Under the pieces are notes generated by a model. The model was given only the letters and a program-made list of their open reading frames with translations. It had not been told where the DNA came from and searched no databases. DNA of 10,593 nucleotides from Myxococcales bacterium (GTDB lineage: Bacteria > Myxococcota > Polyangia > Fen-1088): assembly GCA_003157315.1 (NCBI GenBank), contig PMJE01000179.1, forward strand, positions 1 through 10,593, in the 5' to 3' direction. Of the stretch, positions 1-5,922 are shown in pieces. Every line of letters begins with the position of its first letter. Within the stretch, counting starts at the first letter, position 1. The translations under genes and the position numbers were made by a program.

Positions 1-1
1 G

Positions 2-643
2 CAGCAGGCATACCCACAACAGGGCTACGCACCACCGCCCGCATTTCCTCCGCCACCCGCAGTTGAGCCTCAGCCGGCCGGTCCCCCAGCCACTCGCCGC
101 GGTCTCCTCTTCATGCCCTATATTGGTTTCAGCTCGGTGGTGGGCACGGGCTCGGAAGGCTATTCGACCGGCCTTCGCCTGGGTGCCTTGCTTGGTGGCC
201 ACATAGGTCAATTCTTCTCGCTCAACGGTGAGCTGGGCATTGACATCATGAACCCCAACACGGGGTCCTACAGCTACGATACCGGCTACGACGTCACCGA
301 AGCCTTCTTTGATGTTACTCTCAGTCCGCTCTTCCATTTTGGTGTCCCCTACGTGGAGTTCGTGGTTGGCCCCAAGATTGGCTCGTTCGCTTTCGTTGGG
401 TCGGTAAGTGATTCGTCGGGCTACTCAGGCTCAATGGACTACAGTGGATATGGGATAGTCTACGGGTTCACCACGGGTGCCTTTTTCCCGATCGGCAGAA
501 TGGCCATTGGCGGAATCCTCAGTTTCACCGGCCACAGTTTTGAGGGCTCTTCTTGTAGCTACTCAGACGGTGGCGATTGCGGCATCTACTACTCGCCAAT
601 CGACACGAAGCTGATTAGCTTCAGTGTCGCCTTGTTGCTCTGA
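2..643 (+). CDS. Outer-membrane beta-barrel protein, 3' part (start lies before the window)
   Basis: The reading frame is open from base 2, so the start codon is outside the window; 213 codons are visible. The first 37 residues are rich in Pro, Gln and Ala (for example QQGYAPPPAFPPPP), a typical flexible linker. They are followed by RRGLLFMPYIGFSS and a Gly/Ser/Tyr-rich region of alternating polar and hydrophobic residues, as expected of transmembrane beta-strands with short turns. The last strand reads KLISFSVALLL; it ends in Leu rather than the usual aromatic residue. The ATG at 113 is probably internal, because the linker upstream is coding-like and continuous. Small barrels behind a proline-rich linker are common in Myxococcota. 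A pore, adhesin or structural role cannot be told apart here. The gene is somewhat less GC-biased than its neighbours. The 48 bases between its stop and the permease start show no clear terminator. Confidence 0.7.
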   Translation, partial: QQAYPQQGYAPPPAFPPPPAVEPQPAGPPATRRGLLFMPYIGFSSVVGTGSEGYSTGLRLGALLGGHIGQFFSLNGELGIDIMNPNTGSYSYDTGYDVTEAFFDVTLSPLFHFGVPYVEFVVGPKIGSFAFVGSVSDSSGYSGSMDYSGYGIVYGFTTGAFFPIGRMAIGGILSFTGHSFEGSSCSYSDGGDCGIYYSPIDTKLISFSVALLL

Positions 644-678
644 TTTGCCTTTGCTCCCCCTGCTCAGGCCGCCGTGGT

Positions 679-684
679 AGGGGA
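679..684 (+). promoter_or_regulatory. Shine-Dalgarno site that fixes the permease start at 692
   Basis: AGGGGA lies 7 bases before the ATG at 692. An in-frame GTG at 674 would begin upstream of this site and has no comparable site of its own, so ATG 692 is preferred. Confidence 0.6.
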
Positions 685-691
685 CTCCGCC

Positions 692-2041
692 ATGAATGAG
701 CCGGCGTCCCACGGATTGGGCCTGATTGGCGCGCGCACCGCGACGTTCGTCGTGATGGCCAATATGGTTGGTGCCGGGGTCTTCACCAGCCTCGGCTTCC
801 AAGTGGCCGCGATCCCCTCGGCCTTCCCGCTGCTCATGTTGTGGGCAGTGGGTGGCGTGTACGCCCTTTGCGGTGCCGTATCCTACGGTGAGTTGGCCGC
901 TGCCATGCCCCGCTCGGGCGGCGAGTACCAGTACCTATCGCGTATCTACCACCCCGCCGTCGGGTTTCTCGCCGGCTGGATCTCCATCACGGTCGGGTTC
1001 GCGGCGCCGGTCGCGGCCGCCGCCATGGCGCTGGGCAGATACCTTTCGCGCGTGATCCCCGGGGCCAATCCGACCATCACGGCGCTGGTTGCCGTGGCAG
1101 CGATCTCGGGAGTGCATTTGTTCAGCGTCGGCGTGCGCAGCCGGTTTCAGGGTTTCTTCACCTCGTTCAAGCTCCTGCTTATCGTTGCCTTCATCGTCGG
1201 GGCGCTGGTTTTGGCTGCGCCCCAGCCCGTCCGCTTCGGGCCGCAGCCCGGCGATCTGCGCGCGCTCTTCTCGGCGCCATTCGCGGTGTCGCTGGTCTAC
1301 GTCACCTACGCCTACTCGGGTTGGAATGCCTCGGTCTACGTCGCCGGCGAGGTGAGAAATCCCGCGCGCAGCATCCCGCTCTCGCTCATCTGCGGGACGC
1401 TGATCGTGACGGCGCTCTACCTCCTGCTCAACTTCGTCTTCCTCTACTCCACGCCCATGGCAGCTCTCGCTGGTCAGGTCGAAGTCGGCTACGTCGCGGC
1501 TGACGCGATCCTGGGCGTGCGCGGAGGGCGGATCATGGGGTTTCTCATCTCGTTCGGGCTGGTTTCGGCGATCAGTTCGATGGTGTGGGCCGGACCGCGC
1601 GTGCTCATGGCGCTGGGCCAGGACATGCGCGCGTTTGGGTGGCTTGCCCCACTCAACCGGCATCGCGTCCCCTACCGCGCGGTGCTGGCGCAGACCGCGC
1701 TGGTGGTTGTGCTCATCGTGACCTCGTCGTTCGAGAGAGTCATCACGTTTCTCGGTTTCGTGCTGTCGGCGTGCGCCTTTCTGACCGTGCTCGGCCTGTT
1801 TGTGTTCCGCTGGCGCTGGCCAGCGGCGCCGCGCCCCTACCGGACCTGGGGCTACCCGGTCACGCCCGCGTTGTTCTTGATCGTCACGGGATGGATGCTG
1901 GTCTTTCTGCTGCGCTTCCGGCCGGTCGAGTCGCTGGCCGGGCTAGCGGCGGTGGCGCTGGGCATCCCGGTCTACCTCTGGGTCGCCCGCAGCGGGGCCG
2001 CCGCGCCCGCACGTCTTGATGGCGTGGGCGAGCAGCCATGA
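692..2041 (+). CDS. APC-superfamily amino-acid permease (LAT/SteT-like)
   Basis: This is an inner-membrane secondary transporter of 449 residues, the usual length for the amino acid-polyamine-organocation superfamily. About twelve hydrophobic segments can be counted, beginning near residues 17-36, 45-68, 88-117, 124-145 and 152-175. The first carries the family signature GAGVF (residues 27-31), the unwound part of TM1 that binds the substrate amino and carboxyl groups. Near residues 205-225, YSGWNASVYVAGEVRNPARS matches the TM6 and following-loop motif (GW-x-N ... E-x-x-NP-x-R) of L-type amino-acid and Ser/Thr exchangers. The substrate cannot be read from sequence; a neutral amino acid is most likely. 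The start was chosen for the AGGGGA site 7 bases upstream. The gene follows the barrel gene in the same direction, and no partner gene overlaps it. Confidence 0.88.
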   Translation: MNEPASHGLGLIGARTATFVVMANMVGAGVFTSLGFQVAAIPSAFPLLMLWAVGGVYALCGAVSYGELAAAMPRSGGEYQYLSRIYHPAVGFLAGWISITVGFAAPVAAAAMALGRYLSRVIPGANPTITALVAVAAISGVHLFSVGVRSRFQGFFTSFKLLLIVAFIVGALVLAAPQPVRFGPQPGDLRALFSAPFAVSLVYVTYAYSGWNASVYVAGEVRNPARSIPLSLICGTLIVTALYLLLNFVFLYSTPMAALAGQVEVGYVAADAILGVRGGRIMGFLISFGLVSAISSMVWAGPRVLMALGQDMRAFGWLAPLNRHRVPYRAVLAQTALVVVLIVTSSFERVITFLGFVLSACAFLTVLGLFVFRWRWPAAPRPYRTWGYPVTPALFLIVTGWMLVFLLRFRPVESLAGLAAVALGIPVYLWVARSGAAAPARLDGVGEQP

Positions 2042-2379
2042 ATGGACGGAAGCGTGGGCATGGCGAACGACCGCTGAGTCCCCCAGTGCCCGACGTATGC
2101 TGAGTAGCAGAAATGGTCGGCTCTCCCGGGGATCCCTCGCTGTCCCCTGACAACCACCCCCACGCGCCGCGTGTTCGCGTCCGGTTGTGAGCCCGAGTCG
2201 AGCCAGCGCGCGAATCTTCCTGCCAGGGATGCAAGCTCTGCGTAGGTGCAAGCGCGGTCGTCTACCACCAGTCCCACATTGTAAGGCCGGCTCCGGGCGT
2301 GCTCAGCGACGCCGTGTACGAGGTTGAACGAAACCTGGGCCGGCAGCATGTCGTCTGGGGTGGAGTATACTATTTTCAA
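2042..2379 (-). pseudogene. Remnant of an AMP-binding / amino-acid adenylation enzyme N-terminus
   Basis: The 385 bases between the permease and the racemase hold no intact gene. On the minus strand a frame opens at TTG 2379, or more plausibly at ATG 2349. It reads NLVHGVAEHARSRPYNVGLV, then CTYAELASLAGRFARWL, then RRVGVVV. This order (Leu-rich start, 'A-x-x-P', 'TYAEL', then 'RVGV' after a short gap) is what the first 70 or so residues of acyl-CoA synthetase and NRPS-type adenylation domains show. Beyond about base 2190 the similarity stops, and no A3 (TSGTTG-x-PKG) or later core motif follows in this frame. The frame then runs antisense into the permease gene. The neighbouring frame has a short HTSGTGGLSG string that might be a decayed A3 motif after a frameshift, but this is weak. 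An active enzyme is excluded by length. A chance resemblance is possible. Confidence 0.45.
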
Positions 2380-2426
2380 GCAAAGACCCTCTAGCTAGGC
2401 CCGCCCAATCCCCTGCTCTCGAACCC

Positions 2427-3116
2427 ATGGCCAAACACATCGGAATCATCGCCTGCAGCGCTGAGGGCGCAGCCCTCTGCTACCGCACGCTTTGCACCGA
2501 AGCGCCGGCGCTCATGGGCGAGCACCTGCACCCGGAAGTTTCGATGCACACCCATTCCCTCGGCGAGTACATGGTGCACATCCGCACCGGCGCTTGGGAG
2601 AAGGTGGCGCAGCTCATGCTCTCCTCTGCGCGCAAGCTTGCCTCCATCGGCGCCGAGTTTGCCATTTCCCCTGACAACACCATCCACCAGGCATTCGACC
2701 TGGTGGCCGGGGCGTCGCCCATTCCGTGGCTGCACATTGCGCAGACAGTGGGCAAGGAAGCGAAAGCGCGGGGACTGAAGAGTCTGGGCATCACGGGCAC
2801 CAAGTATTTGATGACCGGGCCGGTGTACGCGAACGCGCTCAAGCAGCAAGGCATCGCATGCGAGATCCCCAGAGAAGCTGACCGGCAGAGGATTGACGAC
2901 ATCATCTTCAAGGAACTGGTCAACGGTGTGTTGAGGCAGGAGTCGCGACTGTACTTCTACGATCTGCTAGGCAAGCTCAAGCAACGCGGGTGCGATGGCG
3001 TGGTGCTTGGGTGCACCGAGATCCCGCTGCTCGTGGATCCGGCGGACTGTCCGCTGCCCACTCTGGACTCGACTAGGCTGCTCGCGCGGGCTGCGATCGA
3101 GGAGGCGTTGCGGTAG
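2427..3116 (+). CDS. Divergent Asp/Glu-racemase-family protein, first catalytic Cys replaced by Asp
   Basis: The product has 229 residues, the normal size for cofactor-independent Asp/Glu racemases, which have two pseudo-symmetric halves each giving one catalytic thiol. The second-half motif is intact: VVLGCTEIPLL, with Cys196. The first-half motif reads ISPDNTIHQ, so the position normally held by Cys in 'C-N-T-x-H' is Asp83; Asn84, Thr85 and His87 are kept. The N-terminus reads IGIIACSAEGAALCY in place of the usual GGMGP loop. ITGTKYLMTGPVY (residues 122-134) fits the middle of the family. A single-thiol enzyme might be a stereospecific racemase, an isomerase or a lyase-like relative; the substrate is unknown. 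No Shine-Dalgarno sequence is visible before ATG 2427. The gene stands alone between the adenylation remnant and convergent thiM. Confidence 0.8.
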   Translation: MAKHIGIIACSAEGAALCYRTLCTEAPALMGEHLHPEVSMHTHSLGEYMVHIRTGAWEKVAQLMLSSARKLASIGAEFAISPDNTIHQAFDLVAGASPIPWLHIAQTVGKEAKARGLKSLGITGTKYLMTGPVYANALKQQGIACEIPREADRQRIDDIIFKELVNGVLRQESRLYFYDLLGKLKQRGCDGVVLGCTEIPLLVDPADCPLPTLDSTRLLARAAIEEALR

Positions 3117-3148
3117 GCAAGCCTCCTACGTCGGCGCGGCAACTGGGG

Positions 3149-3165
3149 GGGACATCTCATGTCCC
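3149..3165. terminator. Short hairpin between convergent racemase and thiM genes
   Basis: GGGACAT and ATGTCCC form a perfect 7-bp stem with loop CTC, 32 bases after the racemase stop. The loop and right arm contain the thiM stop codon (3159-3157). No run of T follows on either strand, so it is at best a weak, possibly bidirectional terminator. Confidence 0.3.
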
Positions 3166-3963
3166 TAGGCGGATGCGCCCTTCCAGTTCCTGCTGCGTGA
3201 GACAGTAGAGGGCATCCAGAAAGCGCACCTGGAATGTGCCGGGACCGCTGGTGCCTTCCGCGGCTATCTCGCCCGCGATGCCCATCACGATCATGGCGTG
3301 GGCTGCCGCCCGCATCGGGTCCGGTTCGACGGCGGCAAAGGCGCCACAGAGAGCGGACGCCGTGCACCCCAGTCCGGTCACGCGGGTCATCATGGGATGG
3401 CCGTTCCGCACTCGAATGAGGCCAGCCTTCCCCACTACATGGTCCGTCTCCCCGCTGATGCAGACCGTGGAGCCAAACGCCTGATGAAGGCTCTGCGCGG
3501 CCGAAAGTGCGGTCGAGGCCGCATCCAGGCTGTCGACGCCTTTGCTGCGCACGCCATCACTACAGACGGCCATGATCTCCGAGGCATTGCCCCGGATGAT
3601 GCTCGGCCGCACCGTCTTGATGAAATCCCGAGCGGTGGAGGTGCGGTAGCTCGTGGCTCCGGCTCCCACGGGATCAAACACGATGGGAATGCCGCGCCTG
3701 CCGGCATGCTCGGCGGCCGCAAACATCGAGCGAATCCAGGCCGAGCTCAGCGTGCCGATATTGATCACCAAAGCGGCTGAGATAGCGACCATGTCGGCCA
3801 TCTCCTCCTCGGCGTGGGCCATGACCGGCGAGGCGCCCAGGGCCAGCAGAGCGTTGGCGGTATTGTTCATCACCACGTAGTTGGTGATGTTGTGTACGAC
3901 CGGCGCGGTCTGCCGAATGCGTTGCACTGATTGCCAGGGGTTCAGCAGGTCGGTATCGGTCAT
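3157..3963 (-). CDS. thiM: Hydroxyethylthiazole kinase
   Basis: ThiM phosphorylates the thiazole alcohol 4-methyl-5-(2-hydroxyethyl)thiazole with ATP, feeding the salvage branch of thiamine synthesis in the cytoplasm. The 268-residue product has the family landmarks in order: VVHNITNYVVMNNTAN (residues 22-37), LALGASPVMA (40-49), FDPVGAGAT (96-104), RGNASEI (124-130), SGETD (170-174) and the nucleotide-binding/catalytic TGLGCTASAL with Cys200 (196-205). Length and all motifs look intact. The start is ATG 3963, which has AAGGAG 8 bases upstream; a GTG at 3981 would lie upstream of that site. No thiD, thiE or thiazole transporter gene is next to it. Upstream, on the minus strand, there is a perfect TTGACA at 4021-4016 but no good -10 at the right distance, and no TPP riboswitch signature is seen. 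Confidence 0.95.
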   Translation of the reverse strand: MTDTDLLNPWQSVQRIRQTAPVVHNITNYVVMNNTANALLALGASPVMAHAEEEMADMVAISAALVINIGTLSSAWIRSMFAAAEHAGRRGIPIVFDPVGAGATSYRTSTARDFIKTVRPSIIRGNASEIMAVCSDGVRSKGVDSLDAASTALSAAQSLHQAFGSTVCISGETDHVVGKAGLIRVRNGHPMMTRVTGLGCTASALCGAFAAVEPDPMRAAAHAMIVMGIAGEIAAEGTSGPGTFQVRFLDALYCLTQQELEGRIRLGT

Positions 3964-3971
3964 GAGACAAG

Positions 3972-3977
3972 CTCCTT
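3972..3977 (-). promoter_or_regulatory. Shine-Dalgarno site that fixes the thiM start at 3963
   Basis: AAGGAG on the minus strand lies 8 bases before ATG 3963, an optimal spacing. It rules out the in-frame GTG at 3981 as the main start. Confidence 0.75.
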
Positions 3978-4130
3978 GCACTCGGGCCGGCCAGGCTGAA
4001 TCTCCGTCCGCGACTTGTCAATCCTCGACTGTGGCCGGGAAGGCAACCGCGCACGGGTCACCGTGGCGTCGCACTTTCCCAAGACAAATCCGCCACATAG
4101 CACAGAGCTGAGGTTCGACAATCCCACCGG

Positions 4131-4158
4131 TTGTTCTGAGCAGGAAGCGCCGTATACT
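4131..4158 (+). promoter_or_regulatory. Possible sigma-70-type promoter for the REC-phosphatase/STAS pair
   Basis: TATACT at 4153-4158 matches TATAAT at 5 of 6 positions. TTGTTC at 4131-4136 keeps the TTG of a -35 box, with a 16-base spacer. Transcription would begin near 4165, leaving about 50 bases of leader before ATG 4214. The -35 is poor, so this is tentative. Confidence 0.35.
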
Positions 4159-4213
4159 CAACGATTCTGTGGTCGCCGGTGGCCCTTCGCCGGCTAAAGG
4201 GAGACTGAGGCTG

Positions 4214-5416
4214 ATGGTATCACGACGTGAACGGATCGTGGTCATCGACGATACGGAGATAGTGCGGACGCTGCTGGTGCGCTACCTGCAGCGGCTCGGG
4301 TTCGCCACGCTTGAGGCTGCCGATGGCCAGCAAGGCCTCGACGTGATTCGGGCGAACCGACCCGACCTGGTGCTGTGCGATTTGCGCATGCCCAACCTCG
4401 ATGGACTGGGCGTTTTGCGAGCCCTTAGGGAAGAGTCGCCCGAAATTCCGATTGTCGTGATGTCCGGTGAGGGTCTTCTCCAGGATGCCATCGGCGCGCT
4501 TCAGCTGGGGGCGTGGGACTATGTGGCCAAGCCCGTCGATCTCCGGGTGCTCGAGCATGCGCTCAACCGAGCGCTGGAGAAGGCCGCGCTGGTCGAAGAA
4601 AACCATCGCTATCGAGCCCGCCTCGAACGTCTCAACCGCGAGCTTGAGGCCAGCCTGCGGCTCTTGGCCGAGGATGAGAACGCCGGCCGGCAGATCCAGG
4701 TTCGTATGCTGCCGCGCAACCACCAGCGCTTCGGTGACTACCTGTTCACTCGTGACGTCATACCGTCCAGCTTCCTGAGCGGCGACTTCATTGATGTCTT
4801 CAGCATCGATTCACGCCATTGGGGCTTCTACCTGGCGGATGTGTCTGGGCATGGTGTCTCCTCGGCCCTGGTCACCGTTCTGCTGCGCACTTTCGTGCAG
4901 CGCCATGTGGCCAGCGCGATTCAGTCTGGCGACGACTTGGTGCTGTCGCCGGCACGCTTGCTGATGCGTCTTAACGAGGAGATGGCCCGTGACGATCTGG
5001 ACAAGCATCTCACCATCTTCTACGGCGTGATCGACTTGCAGGAGGACACCCTGCTTTACGCCAACGCAGGGCATTTCCCCTGGCCGATCATGTGCGACGC
5101 GGGGGCGATCAGAGTACTCGAACAACCTGGCGTTCCGGTTGGGATGCTGCCGCGCAGTCGCTACCAGCAGCACAGCGTGCCGCTCGCCCCAGCTATGAGC
5201 TTGTCGGTCTTCTCCGACGGCGTGCTCGAGGTGTTGTCCCAACCGACCCTGGATGCAAAGCTCGAGTATCTGCGGGGTCTATTCGGGAGACCGAATGTCA
5301 CGGTCGAGCAGGCGAGACAAGAGTTGCATCTCGACGGTATGTCGGCCCTGCCCGACGACGTGGCGATGCTCATCATCCAGCGTGGGGGTAGCGATGGCAA
5401 CCGTACGAGCGCCTAG
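4214..5416 (+). CDS. Response regulator with PP2C-type (SpoIIE/RsbU) phosphatase output
   Basis: This is a 400-residue cytoplasmic signalling protein. The receiver domain (about 7-120) has every key residue: acidic pair Asp12-Asp13, phospho-acceptor Asp56 in LVLCDLRMP, Ser84 and Lys106 in AKP. Residues 113-160 form a charged, heptad-like helix, probably a coiled coil linking the domains. The phosphatase domain (about 165-390) has the metal-binding acidic residues: Asp191 in SGDF, Asp209 in ADVSGHG, Asp335 in FSDGVLE, and Asp381-Asp382 in LPDDV. By family knowledge, such proteins dephosphorylate a STAS-domain antagonist when the receiver is phosphorylated, as RsbU, RssB-like and HsbR proteins do. 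Unlike Pseudomonas HsbR, no HATPase kinase domain follows. ATG 4214 is preferred over GTG 4169 because AGGGAG (4198-4203) precedes it and the longer N-terminus is not receiver-like. The end overlaps the STAS gene. Confidence 0.92.
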   Translation: MVSRRERIVVIDDTEIVRTLLVRYLQRLGFATLEAADGQQGLDVIRANRPDLVLCDLRMPNLDGLGVLRALREESPEIPIVVMSGEGLLQDAIGALQLGAWDYVAKPVDLRVLEHALNRALEKAALVEENHRYRARLERLNRELEASLRLLAEDENAGRQIQVRMLPRNHQRFGDYLFTRDVIPSSFLSGDFIDVFSIDSRHWGFYLADVSGHGVSSALVTVLLRTFVQRHVASAIQSGDDLVLSPARLLMRLNEEMARDDLDKHLTIFYGVIDLQEDTLLYANAGHFPWPIMCDAGAIRVLEQPGVPVGMLPRSRYQQHSVPLAPAMSLSVFSDGVLEVLSQPTLDAKLEYLRGLFGRPNVTVEQARQELHLDGMSALPDDVAMLIIQRGGSDGNRTSA

Positions 5417-5909
5417 AGCCTACTGCGGCCGTTTCGACCAGTCGCCCATCTTGGTGCTGAAGGGCCGGTTTCGCCACATGACCGCGCGCACCCTGCGCTC
5501 GTTCATCGACGACCTGCTGGTTCAGCAGCCGGGCGACACCATCATCATCGACCTGCGCGAACTCGAAAGTATCGACAGCACGGGTATGGGTCTTCTGGCC
5601 CATCTGGGCCGAACCGCCCTGGCGCACGGCCGCCGTGCGGTGATCGTGTGCGGGACAAAGGACGTGCTGACTTGCCTCCGGTCGGCGGCATTCGACACCC
5701 TGTTCGTCATCGTCGAGCGCTGGCCCTTCGCTGAGGAAGCCAGCGTTTCCGAAGTGCCTCTCGACGCTGCGGACCTGTTGCCCGACATAATGGGGCGACT
5801 CATGCTGGAGGCCCATCGCGACCTGGCTTCGCTCAGCGAGCAGAATAGCCAGGCCTTCGCCGGGGTGATTTCCGCCCTGGAATCTGACCTGCACGGGGCC
5901 GGTCGATAG
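5394..5909 (+). CDS. STAS-domain anti-sigma factor antagonist
   Basis: The 171-residue product has a STAS domain at about residues 10-115. The core reads IIIDLRELESIDSTGMGLL; Ser62, the first Ser after Asp in 'I-D-S-T-G', aligns with the phosphorylated Ser56 of B. subtilis RsbV (MDSTGLG) and Ser58 of SpoIIAA. It is therefore the likely target of an anti-sigma kinase and the likely substrate of the phosphatase encoded just upstream. Residues 116-171 are an extra, mostly helical and acidic tail that simple antagonists of about 110 residues lack; its role is unknown. ATG 5394 lies inside the end of the phosphatase gene (23-bp overlap), with GGGGG 5 bases upstream, so translation is probably coupled. 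The cognate kinase and its sigma or other target are not in the window. Confidence 0.88.
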   Translation: MATVRAPRAYCGRFDQSPILVLKGRFRHMTARTLRSFIDDLLVQQPGDTIIIDLRELESIDSTGMGLLAHLGRTALAHGRRAVIVCGTKDVLTCLRSAAFDTLFVIVERWPFAEEASVSEVPLDAADLLPDIMGRLMLEAHRDLASLSEQNSQAFAGVISALESDLHGAGR

Positions 5910-5912
5910 ATT

Positions 5913-5922
5913 CCGACGTCGG
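5913..5922. repeat. Perfect 10-bp palindrome in the STAS/TPR convergent gap
   Basis: CCGACGTCGG fills 10 of the 13 bases between the two convergent stop codons. With no loop and no T run it is not a standard terminator. It may be a protein site or chance. Confidence 0.3.

Noticed and set aside
113..643. Start of the barrel protein at ATG 113
   Set aside because: The frame is open to the window edge, with a coding-like proline-rich linker upstream and no Shine-Dalgarno before 113.
935..1663. A 242-codon minus-strand reading frame opposite the permease
   Set aside because: Its translation is a low-complexity Arg/Asp/His/Gly mix, as produced by antisense reading of GC-rich codons. The plus-strand permease has clear family motifs over the same bases.
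2364..2379. TATACT/TTGAAA-like bases near 2366-2379 as a promoter
   Set aside because: The two boxes are far too close together on the minus strand, and no -35 lies at proper distance on the plus strand for the racemase gene.
4016..4021. Perfect minus-strand TTGACA as the thiM promoter -35
   Set aside because: No acceptable -10 box follows at 16-18 bases, so it was not listed as a promoter.
3964..4213. TPP riboswitch upstream of thiM
   Set aside because: The minus strand has an isolated GAACCT-like string but no CTGAGA element or matching stems in the right order.
4169..4213. GTG 4169 start for the response regulator
   Set aside because: It would add 15 non-receiver residues and sits almost on the predicted transcription start, while ATG 4214 has AGGGAG upstream.
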